DNA from: Paraburkholderia caribensis
Lineage (GTDB): Bacteria; Pseudomonadota; Gammaproteobacteria; Burkholderiales; Burkholderiaceae
DNA length: 64,000 nt
Reading direction: 5' to 3'
Assembly: GCF_002902945.1 (NCBI RefSeq)
Contig: NZ_CP026101.1
Location: forward strand, 2,418,001-2,482,000
Shown here: piece by piece, positions 27,122 through 35,645 of the stretch
Layout of the letters: every line of letters starts with the position of its first letter
Position numbering within the stretch: the stretch's first letter is position 1
Made by a program: the position numbers and the translations under genes
The notes under the pieces: generated by a model
Told to the model about the DNA's origin: nothing
The model's input: only the letters and a program-made list of their open reading frames with translations
Databases searched by the model: none

Positions 27122-27831
27122 TCGTTTTTTTTGCCCTTCGGGGGTGGGGGTTGTGGTGCCGGGCTATGCCGTTTGGTGTTTGTTCTGGCCTTTGCGCTTG
27201 CCTTCGTGGCGCGGGCTACGCCGTTTGGTGTGCTGGCCTTTGCGCTGGCATCCGCGTTTCGTTAGCTCGCTTCAAGCGTCGCCCCTGTGCGGGGCGGCAC
27301 CTACTTTTCTTTGCCGCCGCAAAGAAAAGTAGGCAAAAGAAAGCGGCTCACACCGCCAGCGCTAATTCTTGCCTGAGGGCCCCCAAAGGTTCTTACGCTT
27401 CACGCGGCAACCATATGACCCACGTTCGTTGCCAACGCTCTAAATGAGCGCCTCACCCGCTTCACACACCCGTGTTTGAGCATGCCGCGCCAGACAGTCC
27501 GCCGCCGCCCAGGTGGCAAACTGTGTGTAGGCCGTAGTGCTTCGCATGCCTCACTCCGGACCGATAGCGCACGCGCCCCACCCGGTAAGAACGCGAAGCT
27601 ATACGACGCGACAACCTACACACAGTTTGCCACCTGGGCGGCACATACCATTCGCTGCCGCTTGGCCGGGTACGGGTATTTGAAGCGGGTGAGGCATTTG
27701 TTTGAAGCGTTGGCAACGGACATCGACGGGTATGTTGCCGTGTGAAGTGTGGGGACGTTGGGGGCCCGTGGGCAAGCGTCAAAGGCTGGCGGTGTGAGCC
27801 GCTTTCTTTTGCCTACTTTTCTTTGCGGCGG

Positions 27832-29110
27832 TGTACAGACTGGAGACATGGTTGACACATGTACAGAGACATCGCTGACACATGATGGTCAGGGTTTTGC
27901 TGCCTTCAGGTCAAGTTTTGCGACCCGCTGATGGGCGAACCAGATGTCAATCACACCGTCTTCGTCCTCGCTCGGGCGGGCGGCCACCTGCAGCCCCTTG
28001 AGTGCGATCGAGAGCTTCAGTTTCTCGCCGCGCACGCGCACCACGCCGCTTGAGTTGACCCGTAAAACCGCGTCGCCGCAGCGGTATTCGGGCTCTGGCA
28101 GCCGCCCAGGCATCCTGCGCAGGCTGCACGCGTAGCGGGTGAGCGGCACCGCCATTCCCAGTGCCTCGTGCGGACGCTCGGTGTTGTACACCTGCCGCCA
28201 GCGATCCAGTTCCCGCTGCACGTGCTCGTGCGTGGTGAACGCATGCCGCTGCAACACTTCGGCCTTCAGCGAGCGGTGAAACCGTTCATCCTTGCCGTTG
28301 GTCTGCGGGTGATACGGCCGGCTATAGCTCACATGGATGCCCAGCCGGATCAGCCAGACCGCGAGCTCGGTGAGCTGGCCCGGCGCGCTGGGCGAGCCCC
28401 ATGGCGCGCCGTTGTCGGTGTTGATGCACGAAGGCAGCCCGTAGCAGCGGAACGCCCGCTCCAGCGCTTCCTGCACGACCTGCGTGGTGGTGCGCGAGCA
28501 GGCGCTCAGCACGACGTTGTAGCGCGAGTGGTCATCGATGACCGTCAATGGCGCGCAGCGTCCGCTCTCCAGGGTCGGGAAGTCACCCTTGAAGTCCATC
28601 TGCCACAGCGAGTTCGGATACTCGTGCTCGAAGCGCTGCCAGTGCTGGCGCTGGCGCGACGCCTGTTCATCGATGAGCCCGTGACGGCGCAGGATCTCAG
28701 TGATCGTGGCGGGCGCGGGAATCTGTGTTTCGCCCAGATCGCGCAGGCGCTGGGCGATCTTGCGCCCGCCCCAGCCGTGCGCCTGGCGCATTTCGAGCAC
28801 CCGCGCCTCGATGGTCTGCGCTGAGCGTTTGGGACTGTGATGCGGGCGGCGGGAGCGGTCGGCCAGGCCCTTGATGCCTTCCGCCCTGTGACGGGCCAGC
28901 CACTTGTAGCCGGTCTGGCGGGTGATCGTGTATTTGCGGCACAGTTCGCTGAACGCGAGCGCCTGTGTGGCGGCCTCACGGACGAAATCTTCGCGGCGAT
29001 TCATGATGTCTTTTACATCCCAGGGCATGGTTGAAAATCCGGGCGTTTGATTACCCGAAAGTGTCAACGATGTCCCTGTACACCTGTCAGCGATGTCTCC
29101 AGTCTGTACA
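27832..29110 (-). mobile_element. IS481-family insertion sequence, copy 2
   Basis: 1279 bp, same length and apparently the same sequence as the copy at 4856-6134, but inverted. Ends are TGTACAGACTGGAGACAT and its complement. The target duplication CGGCGG (27826-27831 and 29111-29116) is the same six bases at the same hairpin apex as in copy 1. Each copy has its own duplication, so they entered independently rather than as a composite transposon. Confidence 0.93.
27889..29028 (-). CDS. IS481-family DDE transposase
   Basis: 379 residues, residue-for-residue the same as the transposase at 4938-6077, with the same helix-turn-helix and the D, D, E triad. Intact. The start MPWDVKDIM at 29028 matches the first copy; the frame open upstream to 29520 crosses the IS end into repeat copy D and the AAAACC tract and is not coding. 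Confidence 0.93.
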   Translation of the reverse strand: MPWDVKDIMNRREDFVREAATQALAFSELCRKYTITRQTGYKWLARHRAEGIKGLADRSRRPHHSPKRSAQTIEARVLEMRQAHGWGGRKIAQRLRDLGETQIPAPATITEILRRHGLIDEQASRQRQHWQRFEHEYPNSLWQMDFKGDFPTLESGRCAPLTVIDDHSRYNVVLSACSRTTTQVVQEALERAFRCYGLPSCINTDNGAPWGSPSAPGQLTELAVWLIRLGIHVSYSRPYHPQTNGKDERFHRSLKAEVLQRHAFTTHEHVQRELDRWRQVYNTERPHEALGMAVPLTRYACSLRRMPGRLPEPEYRCGDAVLRVNSSGVVRVRGEKLKLSIALKGLQVAARPSEDEDGVIDIWFAHQRVAKLDLKAAKP

Positions 29111-29222
29111 CGGCGGCAAAGAAAAGTAGGTGCCGCCCCGCACAGGGGCGACGCGTGAAGCACGCTAACAATTCGCGGATGCCAGCGAAAGCAAAAGCAA
29201 ACCCCGGATGCCAGCGCAAAGC

Positions 29223-29266
29223 AAAACCAAAACCAAAACCAAAACCAAAACCAAAACCAAAAAACC
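29223..29266. repeat. AAAACC hexamer tract (long)
   Basis: Six exact AAAACC units (29223-29258) followed by AAAAAACC. It adjoins the right end of repeat copy D, as the shorter tract adjoins copy C. Such tracts vary in length by slippage; the minus strand (GGTTTT repeated) could form two-tier G-quadruplexes. Confidence 0.9.
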
Positions 29267-29557
29267 AAACCCGAACCCCATGGCCCCTGCGGCCACCCCC
29301 GCCCATGATAAAATCTCGGTCTGCCCACCGAACGGGCGGCACACCCACCACCGGCATTGCGATGGCCGATTCCGTCGATCTTTCGACGCTTGCACAGCGT
29401 CATTCCCGACGCGCCGCCGAACAGGCGCGCAAGCCACAGCATTCCAGGGTGCGACCAGACTGACATCGGGGCGCGAGCGCACATCCGCCACGCCCGACAA
29501 ACGCAACGACAATTGCACAATGCGTGCGCCCCGCTGGCGCGCGCGACGGAGAAAGGT

Positions 29558-30286
29558 ATGGCGGGTCATTCGAAATGGGCCAACATCAAGCATAAGAAAG
29601 CAGCGGCCGATGCCAAGAAAGGCAAGGTCTGGACGCGGCTCATCAAGGAAATCCAGGTCGCGGCCCGCATGGGCGGCGGCGATATCGACTCGAACCCGCG
29701 CCTGCGGCTCGCCGTCGACAAGGCGTACGACGCCAACATGCCGAAGGACAACATCAACCGCGCGATCCAGCGCGGCGTTGGCGGCGTAGATGGCGCGAAC
29801 TACGAGGAAATCCGCTACGAAGGCTACGGCATCGGCGGCGCGGCCATCATCGTCGACACGATGACCGACAACCGCACCCGCACCGTCGCGGAAGTGCGCC
29901 ACGCGTTCTCGAAGTTCGGCGGCAACATGGGCACGGACGGCTCGGTGTCGTTCATGTTCGATCACGTCGGCCAGTTCCTGTTCGCGCCCGGCACGCCGGA
30001 AGACAAGCTGATGGAAGCCGCCCTCGAAGCGGGCGCCGACGACGTCGTCACGAACGAAGACGGCAGCATCGAAGTAGTCTGCCCGCCGAACGACTTCCCG
30101 AAGGTCAAGTCCGCGCTCGAAGCCGCTGGCTTCAAGGCGGAAGTCGCGGAAGTGACGATGAAGCCGCAAACGGAAGTCGAATTCACGGGCGACGACGCCG
30201 TCAAGATGCAAAAGCTGCTCGACGCGCTGGAAAATCTGGACGACGTGCAAGAGGTCTACACGAACGCGGCCATCGCCGACGAGTGA
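29558..30286 (+). CDS. YebC/PmpR-family regulator or translation factor
   Basis: 242 residues. MAGHSKWANIKHKKAAADAK is the family start, with VDKAYDANMPKDNINRAI and YEGYGIGGAAIIVDTMTDN following, and GTDGSVSFMFDHVG. YebC proteins have been described as transcriptional regulators and more recently as helpers of translation through proline stretches. The ATG at 29558 has GAGAAAGG upstream. The 250 bases before it are A/C-rich repeat flank with no obvious promoter beyond a TAAAAT at about 29309. Confidence 0.95.
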   Translation: MAGHSKWANIKHKKAAADAKKGKVWTRLIKEIQVAARMGGGDIDSNPRLRLAVDKAYDANMPKDNINRAIQRGVGGVDGANYEEIRYEGYGIGGAAIIVDTMTDNRTRTVAEVRHAFSKFGGNMGTDGSVSFMFDHVGQFLFAPGTPEDKLMEAALEAGADDVVTNEDGSIEVVCPPNDFPKVKSALEAAGFKAEVAEVTMKPQTEVEFTGDDAVKMQKLLDALENLDDVQEVYTNAAIADE

Positions 30287-30560
30287 GGCGGCAAGTGAGC
30301 GCGCCGCCCCGATCAGGGTTCCCATCCCGGTTCCCTTCAAAGACGGGGCAGTCGCTGCGCTCCTTCCCGCGCTCGCCGCACGGGCGTTCGGGCATTCACA
30401 CGGGCGCGTCGTTCGCGGCGTATTTCTCTGCTTTTCCCGCCACATGGCCCGGCTTTGTGGCCTGTCTCACAGGCAACGCGTTCGCGTTGTGCGAAGGTAG
30501 ATATCCACGGCTCGCGCCGCTGCGCGGGCCGTTCACGGTTTTTAGCATTCGGGGAATCAC

Positions 30561-31844
30561 ATGAAGTTACTCGTCGTCGGTTCCGGCGGTCGCGAGCATG
30601 CGCTCGCATGGAAGCTCGCGCAGTCGCCACGCGTGCAGCTCGTCTATGTCGCGCCTGGCAACGGCGGCACCGCGCAGGACGACCGTCTGCTCAATATCGG
30701 CATCACCGATCCGAACGCGCTCGCCGACTTCGTCGAGAAAGAGCAGATCGCGTTCACGCTGGTCGGGCCGGAGCAGCCGCTCGCGGCGGGCATCGTCAAC
30801 ATCTTCCGCGCGCGTGGCCTGAAAATTTTCGGCCCGACGAAGGAAGCGGCGCAGCTCGAAAGCTCCAAGGACTTCGCGAAGGCGTTCATGAAGCGCCACG
30901 CTATCCCGACAGCGGAATACGAAACCTTTTCGGACGTGGCTGCCGCGCACGCCTACATCGACGCCAAGGGTGCACCCATCGTCATCAAGGCCGACGGCCT
31001 TGCGGCCGGCAAGGGCGTGGTCGTCGCGCAAACGCTCGAAGAAGCGCATCACGCCGTCGACATGATGTTATCGGACAACAAGCTCGGCGATGCCGGCGCG
31101 CGTGTCGTGATCGAAGAGTTCCTGGCGGGCGAGGAAGCGAGCTTCATCGTGATGGTGGACGGCATGAACGTGCTGCCGCTGGCGTCGAGCCAGGACCACA
31201 AGCGGCTGCTGGACGGCGATCAGGGCCCGAACACGGGCGGCATGGGCGCCTACTCGCCCGCGCCCATCGTCACGCCGCAACTGCACGCACGCGTGATGCG
31301 CGAAATCATCCTGCCGACCGTGCGCGGCATGGAGAAAGAAGGCATCCGCTTCACCGGCTTCCTGTACGCCGGCCTGATGATCGACGCGCAAGGCAACCCG
31401 AAAACGCTCGAATTCAACTGCCGGATGGGCGACCCGGAAACGCAGCCGATCATGGCGCGCCTGAAGGGCGACTTCTCGAAGGTCGTCGAGCAGGCAATCG
31501 CGGGCACGCTGGACACGGTGGAACTGGAATGGGACCGTCGCACGGCGCTCGGCGTCGTGCTCGCCGCGCACAATTATCCGGACGCGCCGCGCAAGGGCGA
31601 CTTCATCAGCGGCATTCCCGTCGAAACGGCAGACGCGGTGACGTTCCATGCGGGCACGGCGCTGGTGGACGGCAAGCTGACGACGACGGGCGGACGCGTG
31701 CTGTGCGTGGTCGGGCTGGCTGACTCGGTGCGCAGCGCGCAGTCGGTTGCGTATGAGGCGATCAACCATATTTCGTTCGACGGCATGCAGTATCGCCGCG
31801 ACATCGGTTATCGGGCGGCCAACCGCAAGCACGGCCAGAGCTGA
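30561..31844 (+). CDS. purD: Phosphoribosylamine-glycine ligase (GAR synthetase)
   Basis: 427 residues. MKLLVVGSGGREHALAWKLA opens the N-domain; the ATP-grasp part holds PIVIKADGLAAGKGV, FLAGEEASFIVMVDG and LEFNCRMGDPETQPI. It joins phosphoribosylamine and glycine in the second step of purine synthesis. The 274 bases between yebC and purD contain no convincing gene. A second purine gene, purT, is at 55601-56815. Confidence 0.97.
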   Translation: MKLLVVGSGGREHALAWKLAQSPRVQLVYVAPGNGGTAQDDRLLNIGITDPNALADFVEKEQIAFTLVGPEQPLAAGIVNIFRARGLKIFGPTKEAAQLESSKDFAKAFMKRHAIPTAEYETFSDVAAAHAYIDAKGAPIVIKADGLAAGKGVVVAQTLEEAHHAVDMMLSDNKLGDAGARVVIEEFLAGEEASFIVMVDGMNVLPLASSQDHKRLLDGDQGPNTGGMGAYSPAPIVTPQLHARVMREIILPTVRGMEKEGIRFTGFLYAGLMIDAQGNPKTLEFNCRMGDPETQPIMARLKGDFSKVVEQAIAGTLDTVELEWDRRTALGVVLAAHNYPDAPRKGDFISGIPVETADAVTFHAGTALVDGKLTTTGGRVLCVVGLADSVRSAQSVAYEAINHISFDGMQYRRDIGYRAANRKHGQS

Positions 31845-32123
31845 CGCTTTCCGCGCGAAAGCGCTTTCCGGCGCGGCGTTCGGGCCCCCGTCCCGAACAC
31901 GCGACACGGCCCTTCGGGGCCAGTTGGCCGCGCCGGCGCTACACTTGGATTTGCCGGCAGAGATGCGCGGTTGCGGGCAGCGGAGCGCGCCCGGCCGCTC
32001 GCGGACGGCGGCAGCCGCGCAGACGCAAGCCGCCCACTCCCCCGCCGACATCGCAGCACGCCTTATCTGTCCCATCGAGACCCGACCGCGCCAGTGTTCC
32101 AAACCTGCCGCGCCCCACACACC

Positions 32124-33056
32124 ATGACCGATTCGATTCACGACGCCAACGATACCCAGACGGTCCGCAGCTGGATGCAAGGCCTGCAGACGCGGATCGC
32201 CGACGCGCTCGGCGCATTCGACGGCACGCCGCTCGCCACCGACAGCTGGCAGCGCGCGCCCGGTGAAAAGCTGCGTGGCGGCGGCTGCACGCGCATTCTG
32301 GAAGACGGCCAGTTCTTCGAGCGCGCGGGCATCGGCTTCTCGGATGTGCAAGGCGACGCGCTGCCCGGCTCGGCCAGCGCGCTGCGCCCGCAACTGGCGG
32401 GGCGCGGATTCGAGGCGATGGGCGTGTCGCTGGTGCTGCACCCGCGCAACCCGTACTGCCCGACGGTCCACATGAACGTGCGGCTGCTCGTCGCGACGAA
32501 AGCAGGCGAAGCGCCCGTGTTCTGGTTCGGCGGCGGCATGGATCTGACGCCCTACTACGGCTTCGAAGAGGACGCGCAGCATTTTCACCGCGTCTGCCGC
32601 GATGCGCTGCAACCATACGGCGACGATCTGTACCCGCGCTTCAAGCGCTGGTGCGACGACTATTTTTTCCTGAAACACCGCAACGAGCCGCGCGGCATCG
32701 GCGGGATTTTCTTCGACGACTACGCGGAGCCTGGCTTCGAGCAGTCGTTCGCGATGGTCAAGAGCGTCGGCGACGCGTTTCTGGACGCCTATCTGCCCAT
32801 CGTCGAAAAACGCCGCAACATGCCGTACGGCGAGGCCCAGCGCGACTTCCAGGCCTACCGGCGCGGCCGGTACGTCGAGTTCAACCTCGTCTTCGACCGT
32901 GGCACACTGTTCGGGCTGCAAAGCGGCGGCCGCACGGAATCGATCCTGATGTCGATGCCGCCTGTCGTAAACTGGCGCTACAACTGGCAGCCCGAACCGG
33001 GCACGCCGGAGGCGCGCCTGACCAGCGACTTTCTCGTTCCGCGCGAGTGGGTCTGA
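32124..33056 (+). CDS. hemF: Oxygen-dependent coproporphyrinogen III oxidase
   Basis: 310 residues. GGGCTRILEDGQFFERAG, HPRNPYCPTVHMNVR, FGGGMDLTPYYGFEEDA, GGIFFDDY and GRYVEFNLVFDRGT are all signature stretches, including the active-site His and Arg. It decarboxylates coproporphyrinogen III in haem synthesis when oxygen is available. The ATG at 32124 is selected; the frame upstream (to 31971) lacks family similarity. 279 bases separate it from purD with only GC-rich sequence. Confidence 0.97.
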   Translation: MTDSIHDANDTQTVRSWMQGLQTRIADALGAFDGTPLATDSWQRAPGEKLRGGGCTRILEDGQFFERAGIGFSDVQGDALPGSASALRPQLAGRGFEAMGVSLVLHPRNPYCPTVHMNVRLLVATKAGEAPVFWFGGGMDLTPYYGFEEDAQHFHRVCRDALQPYGDDLYPRFKRWCDDYFFLKHRNEPRGIGGIFFDDYAEPGFEQSFAMVKSVGDAFLDAYLPIVEKRRNMPYGEAQRDFQAYRRGRYVEFNLVFDRGTLFGLQSGGRTESILMSMPPVVNWRYNWQPEPGTPEARLTSDFLVPREWV

Positions 33057-33146
33057 CGCGACCCGTCGCGCGCTACCCGCTTTTACTGACAGGCAAAGGA
33101 ACCGCAACTGAATCCGACCGCTCAATCCGTCGCACCTCAACGGGCA

Positions 33147-33848
33147 TTGCGCCGACGCATCGGCATACTCGGCGGCACGTTCGACCCGATCCACGACGGC
33201 CACCTCGCGCTCGCGCGACGTTTCGCCGAGGCGCTCGATCTGACCGAACTCGTGCTGATGCCGGCTGGCCAGCCGTGGCAGAAGGCGGATGTATCGGCGG
33301 CCGAAGACCGGCTCGCCATGACGCGCGCGGCCGCTGCGTCGTTGACGCTGCCGGGCGTGACCGTCAGCGTCGCCACGGATGAAATCGAGCACGACGGCCC
33401 CACTTATACGGTCGAAACACTGCGGCGCTGGCGCGAGCGCGAAGGCGCGGACGCGTCGATCTCGCTTCTGATCGGCGCCGACCAGCTCGTGCGGCTCGAC
33501 ACGTGGCGAGACTGGCAGCGTCTGTTCGACTATGCGCATATCGCCGCCGCGACACGCCCGGGTTTCGACGTAACGGCCGTGCCGGCTCCCGTCGCGGCAG
33601 CCATCGCGCAGCGCGCGGCGCAAGCCGGCACGCTGCGGGCGACACCCGCCGGGCATTTGCTGATCGACACGTCGCTTGCGTTGGACGTGTCGGCCACCGA
33701 CATCCGCGCGCATCTGCGCGCGTGGTTCGAAAACGATGCGGACGCCTCTGCAAGCGGCGCTGCCGTGCAAGTGCAGTCCGCACCAGATCATGTCCCCACT
33801 GCTGTGTGGGACTATATTGTTCAACATCATCTGTACCAACATCGGTAA
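33147..33848 (+). CDS. nadD: Nicotinate-nucleotide adenylyltransferase
   Basis: 233 residues from a TTG. RRIGILGGTFDPIHDGHLAL carries the nucleotidyltransferase HxGH site (HDGH), and DVSATDIRAHLR is the ISSTxIR counterpart. It adenylates nicotinate mononucleotide in NAD synthesis. There is no ATG near the start. A CTG at 33108, in frame and seven bases after AAAGGA, would add 13 residues (LNPTAQSVAPQRA) and has the better ribosome site, so initiation at CTG is plausible. The gene ends two bases before rsfS. Confidence 0.93.
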   Translation: MRRRIGILGGTFDPIHDGHLALARRFAEALDLTELVLMPAGQPWQKADVSAAEDRLAMTRAAAASLTLPGVTVSVATDEIEHDGPTYTVETLRRWREREGADASISLLIGADQLVRLDTWRDWQRLFDYAHIAAATRPGFDVTAVPAPVAAAIAQRAAQAGTLRATPAGHLLIDTSLALDVSATDIRAHLRAWFENDADASASGAAVQVQSAPDHVPTAVWDYIVQHHLYQHR

Positions 33849-33850
33849 CC

Positions 33851-34309
33851 ATGGATATACGCAAGCTGCAACGCGCGATCGTCGACGGACTCGAAGACGT
33901 CAAGGCGCAAGACATCAGGGTGTTCAACACCAGCCACCTCACCGAACTGTTCGACCGCGTGATCGTCGCGAGCGGCACGTCGAACCGCCAGACCAAGGCG
34001 CTTGCGTCCAGCGTGCGCGAAAAGGTCAAGGAAGCGGGCGGCGACATCATCAGCACCGAGGGCGAAGACATCGGCGAATGGGTGCTGGTGGACTGCGGCG
34101 ATGCCGTCGTGCACATCCTTCAGCCGGCCCTGCGCCAGTACTACAACCTCGAAGAGATCTGGGGCGACAAGCCGGTGCGCGTGAAGCTGTCGACGCCGAA
34201 CCCGTTCGGCGGCGCCCGTCCGTCAGAGCCGTTCGACGACGAGGACGAAGAGGAAGATGCACCCGTCGCGCGTCCCGCGCGCAAGGCACCTGCCCGCCGC
34301 CGCTCGTGA
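33851..34309 (+). CDS. rsfS: Ribosome silencing factor RsfS
   Basis: 152 residues. Conserved core: FDRVIVASGTSNRQTKALA, EGEDIGEWVLVDCGDAVVH and LEEIWGD. RsfS binds protein L14 of the large ribosomal subunit and blocks subunit joining in starvation. A tail of about 35 residues, acidic (FDDEDEEEDAP) then basic (ARPARKAPARRRS), extends beyond the usual length. Two-base gap from nadD and 70 bases to rlmH; part of a conserved gene run. Confidence 0.95.
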   Translation: MDIRKLQRAIVDGLEDVKAQDIRVFNTSHLTELFDRVIVASGTSNRQTKALASSVREKVKEAGGDIISTEGEDIGEWVLVDCGDAVVHILQPALRQYYNLEEIWGDKPVRVKLSTPNPFGGARPSEPFDDEDEEEDAPVARPARKAPARRRS

Positions 34310-34379
34310 GCGTGCCGCTGTCCATCAAGGGATTCGCGCTTGCCACTGCGGGCGGTGCTGACCAGGCGCGAGGCTGACG

Positions 34380-34850
34380 ATGAAACTGCATATCGTCGCG
34401 GTTGGCCACAAGATGCCCGACTGGATCGCCACGGGCTTCGACGAGTACGCGAAGCGCATGCCGCCCGAGCTGCGCATCGAATTGCGCGAACTCAAGCCGG
34501 AGCAGCGTTCGTCTGGCCGCTCGGCCGAAAGCGTGATGGCCGCCGAGCGCCAGAAAATCGAAGCCGCGTTGCCGAAGAACGCGCGCATCGTCGCGCTCGA
34601 TGAACGCGGCAAGGACTGGACCACGATGCAGCTCGCCAACGCCCTGCCCTCGTGGCAACAGGATGGGCGCGACGTCGCGTTTCTGATCGGCGGTGCAGAC
34701 GGGCTCGACCCCGAACTGAAGGCGCGCGCGGACATGCTGCTGCGTCTGTCGAGCCTGACGCTGCCGCACGCGATGGTCCGTGTGCTGCTTGCCGAACAAC
34801 TGTATCGCGCGTGGACCATCACGCAGAATCATCCGTATCATCGGGCCTGA
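34380..34850 (+). CDS. rlmH: 23S rRNA pseudouridine-1915 N3-methyltransferase RlmH
   Basis: 156 residues. MKLHIVAVGHKMPDWI start and the SPOUT knot with FLIGGADGLDPELKARAD, SLTLPHAMVRVLLAEQLYRA and NHPYHR. It methylates pseudouridine 1915 of 23S rRNA on assembled 70S ribosomes, so pairing with rsfS makes sense. Confidence 0.97.
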   Translation: MKLHIVAVGHKMPDWIATGFDEYAKRMPPELRIELRELKPEQRSSGRSAESVMAAERQKIEAALPKNARIVALDERGKDWTTMQLANALPSWQQDGRDVAFLIGGADGLDPELKARADMLLRLSSLTLPHAMVRVLLAEQLYRAWTITQNHPYHRA

Positions 34851-34899
34851 ACTCCGGGTCTGAACACACTTCATCTTCCCGCTGTCCCTCGCCCTGCAC

Positions 34900-34921
34900 A
34901 ACCTGGCCGAATGGCCAGGTT
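34900..34921. terminator. Perfect hairpin between rlmH and maf
   Basis: AACCTGGCC-GAAT-GGCCAGGTT: a 9-bp perfect stem with a four-base loop, 50 bp after the rlmH stop. No T-run follows, so it is either a weak or Rho-assisted terminator or an RNA-stabilising hairpin. Confidence 0.4.
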
Positions 34922-35009
34922 GAACCGTCTGCGTCATCTGTTACGCTCAACGCTTTCGTTGGCTTGCGCCTTTGCCGAGCCGCGTCTCCCGTTTCTTTAA
35001 AGCCGATCC

Positions 35010-35636
35010 ATGTCCAATCAGTCCGCTGTCTTTCCGTTCGTCTATCTCGCGTCGCAAAGCCCGCGCCGCCAGGAGTTGCTCACGCAATTGGGCGTGCGTT
35101 TCGAACTGCTGCTGCCGCGCCCCGACGAAGACGCGGAAGCGCTCGAGGCCGAGTTGCCCGGCGAGCGCGCGCACGACTACGTGATGCGCGTGTGCGTCGC
35201 GAAGGCGCATGCGGCGCGCGCGCGGCTGGTCGCGGGCGGCCACGCGAATGCGCCCATCCTCGTTGCCGACACAACCGTCACGATCGACGACGCGATTCTC
35301 GGCAAGCCGATCGATGCCGACGACGCCGTCGCGATGCTGACTCGGCTCGCGGGCCGCGATCATGAAGTGCTGACGTCCGTGGCCGTCGTCGATGCAGATG
35401 GCGAACTGCTCGCGCCCGCGCTATCGGTATCGCGCGTGCGCTTTGCTGCAGTGCAAAGCGATGCGCTGCGCCGTTACGCAGCAAGCGGCGAGCCGCTCGG
35501 CAAGGCGGGCGCGTATGGCATTCAGGGGCGCGCAGCGGAGTTTATCGAGCATATCGACGGGTCCTATTCAGGTATCATGGGTTTGCCATTGTTTGAAACC
35601 GCTGCTCTTCTACGTGCGGCGAGCATCGACTTCTAA
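35010..35636 (+). CDS. Maf-family nucleotide pyrophosphatase (YhdE type)
   Basis: 208 residues. YLASQSPRRQELLTQLGV start, VADTTVTIDDAILGKP with the catalytic Asp, and KAGAYGIQGRAAEFI are conserved. The GKAGAYGIQG pattern fits the dTTP/UTP pyrophosphatase subgroup. It removes modified or excess pyrimidine triphosphates. It ends nine bases before rng. Confidence 0.93.
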   Translation: MSNQSAVFPFVYLASQSPRRQELLTQLGVRFELLLPRPDEDAEALEAELPGERAHDYVMRVCVAKAHAARARLVAGGHANAPILVADTTVTIDDAILGKPIDADDAVAMLTRLAGRDHEVLTSVAVVDADGELLAPALSVSRVRFAAVQSDALRRYAASGEPLGKAGAYGIQGRAAEFIEHIDGSYSGIMGLPLFETAALLRAASIDF

Positions 35637-35645
35637 AACAACACC

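Larger units (their letters stand above)
27151..29222. repeat. Large palindromic intergenic repeat, copy D, split by an IS481 element
   Basis: Begins 30 bp after the upp stop. The left arm has the GGGCTATGCCGTTTGGTG module twice and GCTGGCATCCGCG at 27244-27256. The left hairpin is intact at 27300-27333. The right hairpin is broken at its apex by the insertion: left arm and apex 27812-27831, repeated apex 29111-29116, right arm to 29130. The right arm ends in two GGATGCCAGCG modules near 29176 and 29208. Without the insertion it is about 0.79 kb, like copy C. Confidence 0.85.

Noticed and set aside
30283..30564. 93-residue frame between yebC and purD
   Set aside because: Overlaps both neighbouring gene ends, Ser/Pro/Arg-rich, no ribosome site.
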